Shown: piece after piece, positions 52,959-62,709 of the stretch | Position numbering within the stretch: position 1 is the stretch's first letter | Layout of the letters: every line of letters starts with the position of its first letter | Assembly: GCA_009775355.1 (NCBI GenBank) | Contig: VSPN01000005.1 | Coordinates: forward strand, 10,093-74,092 | Length of the DNA stretch: 64,000 nt | Reading direction: 5' to 3' | From: Muribaculaceae bacterium | GTDB lineage: Bacteria > Bacteroidota > Bacteroidia > Bacteroidales > Muribaculaceae | Program-made: the position numbers and the translations under genes | Notes under the pieces: model-generated | Seen by the model: only the letters and a program-made list of their open reading frames with translations | Told to the model about the DNA's origin: nothing | The model's database searches: none

Positions 52959-55415
52959 TCAGTTGAACAGCAAGGCTATGTGGTAGGTGACGAATGCAAG
53001 TATCCAGGCGAGTCCAGTGTTGTAGGCAACCGAGAATGCCGTGTATTTCCAGCTCCCGGTCTCGCGTGTGACTGCGGCCAGTGTCGCTATGCATGGGAAA
53101 TAGAGAAGAACGAACACAAGGAACGCAAGTGCCGAGGCTCGATCGAACGGAGCCTTGCCTGTCAGTTTTGACGGCGTGCTGAGTCGTTCTGATAGGGCGG
53201 CCGCATCGTCATCTCCAACGTAGAGGACACCGAGCGTCGAGACCACCACTTCTTTTGCCGCAGCTCCGGCTATGAGCGACACGCAGGTCTTCCATCCGAA
53301 TTCCATCGGAGCCACAACCGGCTCTACGGCTTTGCCGATATGCCCAAGTATCGAGTGTTCCTGCTGGTATTCTGTCGTCACCATTTTCTCGATGGCAGCG
53401 GCGTCGCTTTCGGCAAGTGTTGAGGCCGGCATGTCGGCGGTCACCTCTGTACGGTACGTCTCGGGCACTTCTTCAGCCGAATAGTGCGGAAAGTAGGAGA
53501 GCGCCCATATGATGATCGACGCCACAAGTATCAGACCTCCCATCTTCTTGAGATACTGTTCGGCTTTTCCCCACATATTGCGCATGGTTGCCTTGAGAGT
53601 GGGCATGCGGTAGGGGGGGAGTTCCATCACAAAGGGTGTCTCGTCGGCCTTGAACCAGAACTTGCGCAGCATTTTTGCCGTGAGCACGGCTATTATGACT
53701 CCGAGCAGGTAGAGCCCGACAAATACAAGTGCGCCATGATGCGGGAAAAACGCGCCGGCAAGAAGCACATAGATCGGTATTCTGGCCGAACAGCTTATGA
53801 ACGGATTTATGAGTATTGTGATCAGACGGCTCGACTTGCTCTCTATTATTCTTGTCGACATGATGGCCGGGACGTTGCAGCCGAAGCCCATCACAAGCGG
53901 TATGAACGACTTGCCGTGAAGTCCCATCTTGTGCATGAGCCTGTCCATGATGAACGCCACGCGCGCCATATACCCCGAATCTTCCATGAACGATATGAAA
54001 GCATACAGTATGAGTATGTTCGGCAGGAATACTATCACTCCGCCCACTCCGCCGAGCACTCCGTCGAGCAGAAGGTCTTTCAGAGGGCCGTCGGCCATGT
54101 GCTCGCCGATTGTTTCCGAAATCCATCCTACCAGACTCTCTATCCATTCCATTGGATAGCTCCCGAGCTGGAAGGTCGCCCAGAACATCGCCCACATCGC
54201 TATCAGGAAAATAGGGAATCCGAAGAGCTTGTTTGTGACGAACGCATCGATTATTTTAGTCGATTTCTCCTCGCGGTCGAGCGATCCCTCCATAGTTTCT
54301 CTAAGTGCACCCTGGATGAATCCGTATTTGTCGGCCGAGATCGCAGATGTCACGTCTTCGTTCAGTTTTGTCTGGATTCTCGCATCCTCTTTGTCGCGCA
54401 TTCCAATCCACTTCCTGTAGTTGTTGTTGCCGCTCAGCATGGATTCGATCTCCGGATCCCGCTCCATGAATTTGATTGCCAGAAAGCGGGGTGAGAAATG
54501 CTCCGTTACCGTCGGGTCTTTCTTGAACTCCTGGTTTAGGGATGAGACCGCCTGCTCGATCTCGGGGTTCATGTTGACATGTATGTGGCGTGTGTCGGGA
54601 TTTTTCATCTCGTAGATGTCGATCACTGTGTCAAGCAGTCGGTCGATTCCCCACCCTGTGGGCGCTATTGTCGGCACGAAAGGCACTCCGAGCATCTTGC
54701 CGAGAGATGAATAGTCGAGGCTGGCGTTTCCTTTCTGGAGCTCGTCATACATGTTGAGATCGACAACCATCGGAAGGTTCATGTCGATAAGCTCGGTTGT
54801 CAGGTAAAGGTTGCGCTCCAGATTCGACGCCACGACAACGTTCACTATCACGTCTGGCGTCTCCTCGCGCAGATACCGCATCACGTAGAGCTCTTCGGGA
54901 GAATAAGCCGACAGCGAATATGTGCCTGGAAGGTCGACTATGTTGAGCCGGTAGCCTTTATATCTCAGTGTTCCCTCTTTCGCTCCCACGGTCACCCCGG
55001 CATAATTGCCCACATGCTCATGTGCGCCAGAGGCTCTGTTGAACAGCGATGTCTTGCCGCAGTTCGGATTTCCTATCAGTGCGATGTTTATGATTTTGTC
55101 GCGGCGCAACCGACCGGTTTTATGCTGATGTGTGTCGGATTCAGACACGTCGTGAGCGTTGTCGGCATGCGTGGCCGAGGCGTTCCAGTCTTCAAGCAGT
55201 TCGACTTCAACGAGATTGGCTTCGGCGCGTCGAAGCGACACTTCATACCCCATCAGTGCATATTTGACGGGATCCTGAAGCGGAGCGTTGAGTATGACAC
55301 TGACTTCGCGCCCCCTGACGAATCCCATCTCCATGACCCGCTTGCGGAATGCGCCGTGTCCAAGTATTTTTGTTATGACGCCGGTCTGTCCCGGCTTAAG
55401 ATCTGACAGTCGCAT
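52959..55415 (-). CDS. feoB: Ferrous iron transporter, FeoA-FeoB fusion
   Basis: 818 residues. Residues 1-75 are a FeoA SH3-like domain (LSDLKPGQTGVITKI, EMGFVRGREVSVI), then a His-rich linker (THQHK). The G domain (108-270) has GNPNCGKTS (G1), DLPGTYSL (G3) and DLNMYD (G4). The membrane part has two Gate motifs (ARVAFIMDRLMHKMGLHGKS with GFGCNVPAIM, and SLIAGAAAKEVVVSTLG). It takes up Fe(II) across the inner membrane. The single-gene FeoA-FeoB fusion is common in Bacteroidetes. No FeoC and no Fur-box search result can be offered. Confidence 0.95.
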   Translation of the reverse strand: MRLSDLKPGQTGVITKILGHGAFRKRVMEMGFVRGREVSVILNAPLQDPVKYALMGYEVSLRRAEANLVEVELLEDWNASATHADNAHDVSESDTHQHKTGRLRRDKIINIALIGNPNCGKTSLFNRASGAHEHVGNYAGVTVGAKEGTLRYKGYRLNIVDLPGTYSLSAYSPEELYVMRYLREETPDVIVNVVVASNLERNLYLTTELIDMNLPMVVDLNMYDELQKGNASLDYSSLGKMLGVPFVPTIAPTGWGIDRLLDTVIDIYEMKNPDTRHIHVNMNPEIEQAVSSLNQEFKKDPTVTEHFSPRFLAIKFMERDPEIESMLSGNNNYRKWIGMRDKEDARIQTKLNEDVTSAISADKYGFIQGALRETMEGSLDREEKSTKIIDAFVTNKLFGFPIFLIAMWAMFWATFQLGSYPMEWIESLVGWISETIGEHMADGPLKDLLLDGVLGGVGGVIVFLPNILILYAFISFMEDSGYMARVAFIMDRLMHKMGLHGKSFIPLVMGFGCNVPAIMSTRIIESKSSRLITILINPFISCSARIPIYVLLAGAFFPHHGALVFVGLYLLGVIIAVLTAKMLRKFWFKADETPFVMELPPYRMPTLKATMRNMWGKAEQYLKKMGGLILVASIIIWALSYFPHYSAEEVPETYRTEVTADMPASTLAESDAAAIEKMVTTEYQQEHSILGHIGKAVEPVVAPMEFGWKTCVSLIAGAAAKEVVVSTLGVLYVGDDDAAALSERLSTPSKLTGKAPFDRASALAFLVFVLLYFPCIATLAAVTRETGSWKYTAFSVAYNTGLAWILAFVTYHIALLFN

Positions 55416-55440
55416 GAATTCTTAAATATGTTCTAATCCA

Positions 55441-55472
55441 CAAAAATACAACCAATATCCGATGCCTCCAAA
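55441..55472 (-). promoter_or_regulatory. Promoter of feoAB
   Basis: On the minus strand TTTG (55472-55469), 20 bp, TATTTTTG (55448-55441). 25 bp before the ATG. Confidence 0.7.
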
Positions 55473-55517
55473 ATATATCTCCAAAATACCCTTTTCAGGG
55501 TATTGACGACAAAGACA

Positions 55518-55549
55518 AGAGGGCACACAGACCATTCCATGTGCCCTCT
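55518..55549 (-). terminator. Terminator of the S9 peptidase gene
   Basis: AGAGGGCACA (55518-55527) pairs with TGTGCCCTCT (55540-55549), 12-nt loop; on the minus strand TGTCTTTGTC follows. 32 bp after the stop. Confidence 0.75.
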
Positions 55550-55581
55550 ATCGGGATATCCATACCGTATGTGACGGTGTC

Positions 55582-57690
55582 TTATTGAGCGTTCTTCAGG
55601 TGCTTGTCGAGGAAGCGGAAGAATGTCCGCTGCCAGAGTATGGCGTTCTGCGGCTTCAGCACCCAGTGGTTTTCATCGGGGAAGACGAGCATCTCGGCTT
55701 CAAGACCGTGCATCTTGGCTGCGTTGAATGCCTGCATGCCCTGAGAGGCGAGGATACGGTAGTCGAGTTCGCCTACAGTGACAAGCATCGGTGCTGTCCA
55801 GTTGTTGACGAAGCGGTGGGGGGAGTTGGCGTAAGTGCGCTGTGCCGTGGCGTTCTCCTTGTCCCAGTATGGTCCGCCGAGGTCGAAGTCGGCAAACCAC
55901 ATCTCTTCCGTCTCCAGATACTGAGCCTCCACGTTGAAGATTCCGGCATGGGCTACAAGGGCGGCAAAGCGGCCGTCGTTGTGGCCTGCGAGCCAATACA
56001 CCGAGAATCCTCCGTAGCTTGCGCCGATCGCACCCACATGGTCTGCGTCGACATAGGGCTGCGACTTGATGTAGTCGGTGGCTGCGAAGTAGTCCTGCAT
56101 GTTCTGGCCGCCGTAGTCTCCAGAGATCTGACGGTTCCAGGCGGTGCCGAATCCGGGCACGCCGTGGCGGTTGGGGGCGATGACGATATACCCGTGGGCC
56201 GCCATGATCATGAAGTTCCAGCGGTAGCTCCAGAACTGGCTGACTGCCTGCTGCGGACCTCCCTGACAGTAGAGTATCGCCGGGTATTTTTTGTTCGGGT
56301 CGAAATCGGGCGGAAGAATCTCCCAGCAGGTCATCTGGCCGCCGTCGGTGGTCGGAACGATAACCTTGCGCACGTCTCCGAGCTTAAGCTGGTCAAGAAG
56401 CTCCTTGTTGACCGATGTCAGTTGTTTGGCTTCTTTTGAACCCTTGGTCACGACAAATATCTCGTTGGGTTCGCGCATGGAGTGGCGCATGGCGATTGCT
56501 GCGTTGTCGGCCACAGGTGATACGCCCACATAGTCGTACTGACCGTCGGCCACTGTGTCGATGGCACAGGTGTTGACATCGATGGTGAATATCGGCGATA
56601 CTCCCTGATAGTAGCCTGTGAACCAGATCGAGCTTCCGTTTTTCGCCCATGCAATCTGTTCGGGCCAGTAGTCCCAGTTGGCAGTCAGATCGCGGGTCTC
56701 GCGGCTCTTCATGTCCATTACCATCAGGCGTTTCTTGTCGCTTTCGTATTTTGCTGTAGGCATCGAGAGCCAGGCGAGTGTGTTGCCGTCAGGTGAGAAC
56801 ACGGGGTCAGTGTCGTAGCCTGGGAATCCTTCTCCGGTGAGCTGCTCTGTGTTGCCGCTTGCGAGGTCGTAGAGATAGAGGTTGGAGTCTGTCGAGAAGA
56901 CGTAGTCCATACCTTTGAGTTTGCGGCTCACATACACGAGTTTCGAGCCGTCGGGAGTCCATGCGAATGACTCTGCGCCGCCGAACGGACGCATCGGGCA
57001 TTCAAACGGCTCGCCGGCCATGATGTCTTTTGCGTTCTTGACTTCGCCGTCGAGATCGGCCACAAAGGGATGTGGAATCTTGCTCACCCATTCGTCCCAG
57101 TGCTTGTAGCCGAGATCGTCAACGACGCGGCCTGTGGTTTTGGGAAGTCCTTTGAAAAGCTCCTCGTCGTTTTTGTTGTAGTCATCGATCGCCGATGCGA
57201 ACACTACATGTTTTCCGTCGGGACTGATCTTGAAGCATTCTATTCCGTTTTTCTCTCCGGATAGACGCTTCACTCCCGATCCGTCAGCGTTCATGCTGAA
57301 TATCTGCACCGCGTCTGTCTCCTTGTCGTGGCGGAGAAACGCGATCTTCTTTCCGTCTTCGATCCACTGGAGATTGGATTCCGATCCGGCGGTAGTGGTG
57401 AGTCTCTTCATCTCCTTGCCGTCCGCCTCCATGATGTATATCTCGGAGTTGCCTTTGTTCTCCTCAATATCCTCATAGGTGAGGGTGAAGATGATTTTGG
57501 TCCCGTCGGGCGATGGTGTCGCCTCCGAAATGCGCCCGAAGGCCTCGAGAACCTCGGGGGTAAGCATGCCGTTCTCAATCTTGATTTCCGGCTTTTCAAT
57601 CACTTTGGCATCGCCGCCGCTTTTGTCGGAGCATGCGGTCAGAGCCAGGGGCAATAGCATTGCACACATTTTTAATCCTGTTTTGTCCAT
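55582..57690 (-). CDS. S9 family dipeptidyl/prolyl-oligopeptidase (DPP5-like), lipoprotein
   Basis: 702 residues. Lipobox LALTAC (Cys20), so periplasmic or anchored. An N-terminal beta-propeller of TolB/WD-like repeats (ATPSPDGTKIIFTL, FKISPDGKHVVFAS, FSPDGNTLAWLS) is followed by the alpha/beta hydrolase domain: IGASYGGFSVYW with Ser558, GELDYRI with Asp643 and PDENHWVLKPQN with His675. The ending is typical of DPP5 enzymes that cut dipeptides with hydrophobic penultimate residues. Likely peptide scavenging. A YgiQ gene lies just upstream (5 bp) on the same strand. Confidence 0.92.
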   Translation of the reverse strand: MDKTGLKMCAMLLPLALTACSDKSGGDAKVIEKPEIKIENGMLTPEVLEAFGRISEATPSPDGTKIIFTLTYEDIEENKGNSEIYIMEADGKEMKRLTTTAGSESNLQWIEDGKKIAFLRHDKETDAVQIFSMNADGSGVKRLSGEKNGIECFKISPDGKHVVFASAIDDYNKNDEELFKGLPKTTGRVVDDLGYKHWDEWVSKIPHPFVADLDGEVKNAKDIMAGEPFECPMRPFGGAESFAWTPDGSKLVYVSRKLKGMDYVFSTDSNLYLYDLASGNTEQLTGEGFPGYDTDPVFSPDGNTLAWLSMPTAKYESDKKRLMVMDMKSRETRDLTANWDYWPEQIAWAKNGSSIWFTGYYQGVSPIFTIDVNTCAIDTVADGQYDYVGVSPVADNAAIAMRHSMREPNEIFVVTKGSKEAKQLTSVNKELLDQLKLGDVRKVIVPTTDGGQMTCWEILPPDFDPNKKYPAILYCQGGPQQAVSQFWSYRWNFMIMAAHGYIVIAPNRHGVPGFGTAWNRQISGDYGGQNMQDYFAATDYIKSQPYVDADHVGAIGASYGGFSVYWLAGHNDGRFAALVAHAGIFNVEAQYLETEEMWFADFDLGGPYWDKENATAQRTYANSPHRFVNNWTAPMLVTVGELDYRILASQGMQAFNAAKMHGLEAEMLVFPDENHWVLKPQNAILWQRTFFRFLDKHLKNAQ

Positions 57691-57695
57691 GACGT

Positions 57696-59633
57696 TCAGT
57701 GTTTTTTGGTATTACGGTGTTTGTTGTTCATATTGCTGTTTTCTTTAGTGTTTCTGTTTCCGGTCTTGCGGCCCCCGGTCTTTCTTCCCTGTTCGTGTGC
57801 GCCCGCACGTCTGGCCTGGTCGTGACGGTTGCCCGGATAAAGAGCCTGGATCAGGTCGGGTCTGTGCATCCTGCGCAGTTCGGCCGTGATCGACGCTCTG
57901 CTTTCAGGTTTCCACCAGAAGAAGAACTGACGCTGTGCCAGCTTCTCGCGTTCGTTCCTTGCAGTATACATCTTCTCGCCGGTGTACGGATGATAGCCCG
58001 AGTAGTATATTTCTGTGGCTACGGTCATTGGCGTTGGGGTAAAATCTTGCACTTGTTCGAGCTGGAAGTTCAGCTCTTTGGTTATGGCCGCGAGTTCGGC
58101 CATGTGCTCTTCCCGGCATCCGGGGTGAGACGATATGAAGTAAGGTATGAGTTGCTGGCGCAGACCGGCCTCGGTGTTTGTCCTGTCGAAGATGCGCTTG
58201 AATTTGCGGAACTGTTCGAATTCAGGCTTGCGCATGCACATGAGCACTTCGTCTGACGTGTGCTCGGGTGCCACTTTCAGTCGTCCGCTTACGTGGCTTG
58301 TGATCAGTTCTCTAAGATAGTCCCGGTTTGTCTTGTCGGTGTCGGGCGATCCCGACGGTGCCATGGCGAGGTCATAGCGGACGCCGCTGCCAATAAAAGA
58401 TTTCTTGATGCCGGGCAGTGCGTTGACCGCGCGGTAGACGTCGAGAAGCCGCGAATGATCATTGTCGAGGTTGCGGCATGGTCTGGGGTGAAGGCATGAC
58501 GGGCGCGAGCACCGACGGCAGATCTCTTTGTCGCGTCCCCCCATGGCATACATGTTTGCCGACGGGCCTCCGAGGTCCGATATGTATCCCTTGAAGTCAT
58601 CCATCGCGCTCACCTGTCTTGCTTCGCGGACTATCGATTCTTTCGACCGTGAGGCGATGAATTTTCCCTGATGCGCGGAGATTGTGCAGAAAGCGCATCC
58701 GCCAAAGCATCCGCGGTGCATGCAGATGGAATGGCGTATCATCTCATAGGCTGGAATGGTCTTTCCTTTGTATCTCGGATGGGGGAGTCGTGTGTAAGGC
58801 AGGTCGAACGACGCGTCAATCTCTCCTGTTGTCATGGGGGGAAGCATCGGGTTGATGCGTATCATCTTCCCTTTGGCCTCCTGCCATATCGTGGCTCCGT
58901 GATATTTGTTCGATTCCTCTTCTACGTGTCTGAAGTTAAGTGACTGGAGCTTTTTGTTTTTCAGACATGCCTCGTAACTGTGAAGCACAATATCGCCTTC
59001 GGAAGGTAGGCCTTCGGTTATAAAGGCAGTTTGTTGCACATCTGTTATCTTTTTGATATCCTCTCCCCGGTCAAGTCTTGCGGCTATCTCAAGCATGGTG
59101 CGTTCCCCCATGCCATAGCAGATCATATCGGCCGGTGCGTCGATAAGTATGGAAGGGCGCAGTCGGTCTTCCCAATAGTCGTAGTGGGCCACGCGCCGGA
59201 GTGATGCCTCGATGCCGCCGGCTATTACGGGGGTGTCCGGATATAGATCCTTCAGTATCCTGGAGTAGACAATGGTCGGCATGTCGGGGCGCATTCCATG
59301 GCGTCCTCCGGCGGTGTATGCGTCATCGTGACGCAAGCGTCGGTTGGCGGTGTAATGGTTCACCATGGAATCCATCGCTCCGGCCGACACGCCGAAGAAT
59401 AGGCGAGGCTTCCCGAGTTTGCGGAAATCGCGCAGGTCATCGCGCCAGTTGGGCTGGGGGACAATGGCCACGCGGTAGCCGGCTTTCTGGAGTGTCCTGC
59501 CGATCACGGCCGCACCAAACGACGGATGGTCCACATATGCGTCGCCTGAGAATATGATTATGTCCGGTCTGTCCCAGCCGAGGGCTTCAGTCTCCTCGCG
59601 CGATGTCGGTAGAAAATCACTCTTTGACGGCAT
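57696..59633 (-). CDS. YgiQ family radical SAM protein
   Basis: 645 residues. An N-terminal B12-binding-like domain (PDIIIFSGDAYVDHPSFGAA, VIGRTLQKAGYRVAIVPQP) is followed by the radical SAM core with CMHRGCFGGCAFCTI (CxxxCxxC). GGPSANMYAM and CRRCSRPSCLHPRPC are family blocks, then a C-terminal part rich in Arg, Gly and His with low complexity (about 600-645). UPF0313; its reaction is not established. It overlaps the uvrB 3' end by 17 bp, so it is the gene downstream of uvrB in an operon with the S9 peptidase. Confidence 0.92.
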   Translation of the reverse strand: MPSKSDFLPTSREETEALGWDRPDIIIFSGDAYVDHPSFGAAVIGRTLQKAGYRVAIVPQPNWRDDLRDFRKLGKPRLFFGVSAGAMDSMVNHYTANRRLRHDDAYTAGGRHGMRPDMPTIVYSRILKDLYPDTPVIAGGIEASLRRVAHYDYWEDRLRPSILIDAPADMICYGMGERTMLEIAARLDRGEDIKKITDVQQTAFITEGLPSEGDIVLHSYEACLKNKKLQSLNFRHVEEESNKYHGATIWQEAKGKMIRINPMLPPMTTGEIDASFDLPYTRLPHPRYKGKTIPAYEMIRHSICMHRGCFGGCAFCTISAHQGKFIASRSKESIVREARQVSAMDDFKGYISDLGGPSANMYAMGGRDKEICRRCSRPSCLHPRPCRNLDNDHSRLLDVYRAVNALPGIKKSFIGSGVRYDLAMAPSGSPDTDKTNRDYLRELITSHVSGRLKVAPEHTSDEVLMCMRKPEFEQFRKFKRIFDRTNTEAGLRQQLIPYFISSHPGCREEHMAELAAITKELNFQLEQVQDFTPTPMTVATEIYYSGYHPYTGEKMYTARNEREKLAQRQFFFWWKPESRASITAELRRMHRPDLIQALYPGNRHDQARRAGAHEQGRKTGGRKTGNRNTKENSNMNNKHRNTKKH

Positions 59634-61725
59634 TGCTGTTCTCTTTTTGAAGTGATGCCTGCAGGTCCTGCAGATTTACAAGTTCATCGCGCAACTGTGC
59701 CGCCTCGATGAAGTCGGTGCGGCGTGCGGCCGCTATCATGTCGTGTCGCACGCGCTCGATGCGGCTCTCGATCTCAGGCAGACTCATGTATTCGATCACC
59801 GGGTCGGCGGCATATGCGGCCTCATGCTCTTCCTCTATATAAGGACGCGGAGCATGCGACGGAGCCTGGGGGCGTGCCGCGCTCTGCTTTTCTCTGGTGT
59901 TCCTGCGTTCGGCCGGCTTGCCTCCCTCGTAGATCTCGATTAGGTCGTTGCCGCTTTTCTTTACAATAGGCGTCGGCACGATGCCGTGATCTATATTATA
60001 TGCCATCTGCTTGGCGCGGCGGCGCTCTGTCTCGTCGATGGTGCGTTGCATCGAATCCGTGATCTTGTCGGCATACATTATTACTTTGCCGTGAATGTTG
60101 CGGGCCGCGCGTCCTGCGGTCTGGGTCAGAGAGCGGTGGTTGCGCAGGAAACCTTCTTTGTCGGCATCGAGTATCGCCACAAGGCTCACCTGCGGAAGGT
60201 CGAGACCCTCGCGGAGGAGGTTGACTCCGATCAGTACGTCATATGTGCCCTGACGAAGATCCTCAAGAATGCGGATGCGTTCGAGTGTGTCGACATCGCT
60301 GTGTATGTAGGCCGAGCGTATGCCCCATTTTATAAGGTGTCGGTTCAGTTCCTCGGCCATGCGTTTTGTCAGCGTCGTGACAAGTATGCGTTCGTCTGCC
60401 TCGATGCGCAGGCGTATCTCCTCCATCAGGTCGTCGATCTGGTTGAGGGTGGGGCGGATCTCGATTTCCGGATCAAGAAGTCCGGTGGGGCGTATCACTT
60501 GTTCGGTGAAGACTCCCTCGGTCTGCAGCATCTCGTAGTCGCCGGGTGTGGCGCTTACATATATCACCTGAGGGGTAAGATTCTCGAATTCCTCGAATTT
60601 GAGAGGTCTGTTATCTATAGCCGCGGGAAGCCTGAATCCATATTCCACAAGGTTCATCTTTCTGGAGAGGTCTCCCCCGTTCATGCCTCTTATCTGCGGA
60701 AGCGTGACATGACTTTCATCTATTATGGTGAGGAAGTCTTTCGGAAAATAATCGAGCAGACAGAACGGCCTCATACCCGGATCGCGTCCGTCGAAATATC
60801 GTGAATAGTTCTCTATGCCGCTGCAGTGTCCGAGCTCCTTGATCATCTCAAGGTCGTAGGTGACACGCTCGCGCAGACGCTCGGCTTCAAGTATCCGACC
60901 CTCACGACGGAAAAAATCGCATTGCGCTCCCAGGTCGAGTGCTATGCGGTCCACTGCTTGTGCGGTGCGCTCTTTCGACGATACAAATATGTTGGCCGGA
61001 TAGATATTGAACCCTTCGAGATCCGTCAGCGGTGTTCCGGAATCAGGATCAACTGTCTGTATCTTCTCGATCTCGTCTCCCCAGAACATCACCCGGAGCT
61101 GTATCTCCTCGAACGACAGCATTATGTCGACCGTATCTCCCTTGACGCGGAACTGTCCGCGCATCAGTTCTGTTTCCGTGCGGCTGTATAGCGAGTCGAC
61201 AAGCCTGCGCAGAAACGCGTTGCGCGATATGCGGTCGCCCACGGATATGCGCACCACGGTCTGTGCGAAGTCTTCAGGATTGCCCATGCCGTAGATGCAG
61301 CTCACCGACGAGACAACGATCACGTCGCGGCGTCCCGACAGGAGCGCGGCGGCGGTCGACAGACGCAACTTGTCGATCTGGTCGTTGATCATGAGGTCTT
61401 TTTCGATATACTTGTCCGATCCGGGTATGTAGGCCTCCGGCTGATAGTAGTCGTAGTAACTCACAAAGTACTGCACCGAATTGTCGGGAAAGAAATTCTT
61501 GAACTCAGAATAGAGCTGTGCGGCAAGGGTCTTGTTGTGCGAGAGTATGAGTGTGGGACGCTGCACCTGCTGGATGACATTAGCCATCGTAAACGTCTTG
61601 CCGCTGCCGGTGACGCCAAGCAGTGTCTGGTGTTTCTGACCGCTGCGGACGCCTTCGGCAAGTTCGGCTACGGCTTCCGGCTGGTCGCCGGTAGGCATGT
61701 ATTCACTTGTCAGCTTGAAATCCAT
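59617..61725 (-). CDS. uvrB: UvrABC excision nuclease subunit B
   Basis: 702 residues from the ATG at 61725 (MDFKLTSEYMPTGDQPEA, the expected start; the frame extends to 61884 without family character). It verifies damage and loads UvrC. Walker A LLGVTGSGKT (residues 37-44), the beta-hairpin region SYYDYYQPEAYIPGSD, DFLTIIDESHVT, and helicase motifs GVNLLREGLDLPQVSLVAI and LTQTAGRAARN. The C-terminal UVR domain (IESRIERVRHDMIAAARR, EAAQLRDEL) contacts UvrC. The promoter abuts the start codon, which suggests a leaderless message. Confidence 0.96.
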   Translation of the reverse strand: MDFKLTSEYMPTGDQPEAVAELAEGVRSGQKHQTLLGVTGSGKTFTMANVIQQVQRPTLILSHNKTLAAQLYSEFKNFFPDNSVQYFVSYYDYYQPEAYIPGSDKYIEKDLMINDQIDKLRLSTAAALLSGRRDVIVVSSVSCIYGMGNPEDFAQTVVRISVGDRISRNAFLRRLVDSLYSRTETELMRGQFRVKGDTVDIMLSFEEIQLRVMFWGDEIEKIQTVDPDSGTPLTDLEGFNIYPANIFVSSKERTAQAVDRIALDLGAQCDFFRREGRILEAERLRERVTYDLEMIKELGHCSGIENYSRYFDGRDPGMRPFCLLDYFPKDFLTIIDESHVTLPQIRGMNGGDLSRKMNLVEYGFRLPAAIDNRPLKFEEFENLTPQVIYVSATPGDYEMLQTEGVFTEQVIRPTGLLDPEIEIRPTLNQIDDLMEEIRLRIEADERILVTTLTKRMAEELNRHLIKWGIRSAYIHSDVDTLERIRILEDLRQGTYDVLIGVNLLREGLDLPQVSLVAILDADKEGFLRNHRSLTQTAGRAARNIHGKVIMYADKITDSMQRTIDETERRRAKQMAYNIDHGIVPTPIVKKSGNDLIEIYEGGKPAERRNTREKQSAARPQAPSHAPRPYIEEEHEAAYAADPVIEYMSLPEIESRIERVRHDMIAAARRTDFIEAAQLRDELVNLQDLQASLQKENSNAVKE

Positions 61726-61729
61726 CTTA

Positions 61730-61760
61730 CAAAAATAATGCATTTTCAGGTAGAATGCAA
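61730..61760 (-). promoter_or_regulatory. Promoter directly abutting the uvrB start codon
   Basis: On the minus strand TTG (61760-61758), 20 bp, TATTTTTG (61737-61730). Only four bases separate it from the uvrB ATG at 61725, so transcription would start at or very near the A of the start codon. Confidence 0.65.
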
Positions 61761-61884
61761 TCGCGACGCCTTCAATAATGTGATTCCCGGTGTTAAAAAA
61801 AGTTGAAATGTCTGATTTTGCCACCGTAGAAGGGTGATTTTTGCCTCTGTTCCGGTGTTGATAATGAAGTTTAGACGTCTGCAT

Positions 61885-61915
61885 TTTGTTATCACAAGAA
61901 TTATGACTAATTTTG
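61885..61915 (+). promoter_or_regulatory. Promoter of tpiA
   Basis: TTTG at 61885-61888, 19 bp, TAATTTTG at 61908-61915; 32 bp before the ATG. A textbook Bacteroidetes promoter. Confidence 0.85.
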
Positions 61916-61947
61916 TGGGAAAGTTACAGATATAAAATTTTAAGAAA

Positions 61948-62703
61948 ATGAGAAAGAATATTGTAGCCGGCAACTGGAAAATGAACACCACTCTCGAGGA
62001 GGGTGTCGAACTTGCCAACAATGTCAACGCCCTTCTTAAGGGCAAGAAAGCGAACTGCGACGTTATCGTGTGCGTTCCCTTCACCCATCTTACATCTGTC
62101 AATGCGGTTCTGGAGCCTGAACTCGTCGGTCTTGGCGCCGAGAACTGTTCAGAGCATGCCAAAGGCGCATACACCGGAGAGGTAAGCGCGTCGATGGTTA
62201 AATCGACAGGTGCCGGATACGTAATTCTTGGTCACAGCGAGCGCCGTCAGTATTTCGGTGAGAACAACGAGCAGCTTCTCGCCAAGACTAAGATAGCTCT
62301 CGAGAACGGTCTGGTTCCCATCTTCTGTGTGGGCGAGGTGCTTGAGCAGCGTGAGGACGGTTCGTTCAACGAGGTTGTGAAGTCGCAGGTCGAGGCTCTC
62401 TTCTCTCTTTCGGCAGAAGATTTCGGCAAGATCGTGATCGCATACGAGCCGGTCTGGGCAATCGGCACAGGCAAGACTGCCACCGCAGAGCAGGCTCAGG
62501 AAATGCACGCCCACATCCGTGGCGTCATCGCCGACAAATATGGCAAAGAGGTGGCTGAAAACACCTCGATCCTCTACGGCGGCAGCTGCAAACCCTCGAA
62601 TGCAAAGGAAATCTTTGCAAAGCCCGATGTTGACGGAGGTCTCATCGGCGGCGCGGCTCTGAAGGCTGAGGACTTCATGGGCATTATCGAGGCGTTTGAC
62701 TAA
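61948..62703 (+). CDS. tpiA: Triosephosphate isomerase
   Basis: Interconverts dihydroxyacetone phosphate and glyceraldehyde 3-phosphate. 251 residues. Lys11 in AGNWKMN, electrophile His96 in ILGHSERR and base Glu167 in AYEPVWAIGTGKTA with the flexible loop after it; YGGSCKPSN is the phosphate site. No signal peptide; cytoplasmic. First of tpiA-SPOR-folE. Confidence 0.98.
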   Translation: MRKNIVAGNWKMNTTLEEGVELANNVNALLKGKKANCDVIVCVPFTHLTSVNAVLEPELVGLGAENCSEHAKGAYTGEVSASMVKSTGAGYVILGHSERRQYFGENNEQLLAKTKIALENGLVPIFCVGEVLEQREDGSFNEVVKSQVEALFSLSAEDFGKIVIAYEPVWAIGTGKTATAEQAQEMHAHIRGVIADKYGKEVAENTSILYGGSCKPSNAKEIFAKPDVDGGLIGGAALKAEDFMGIIEAFD

Positions 62704-62709
62704 TCGGCG

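Noticed and set aside
53484..54494. 336-codon plus-strand frame over feoAB
   Set aside because: Shadow of FeoB with His/Tyr-rich translation.
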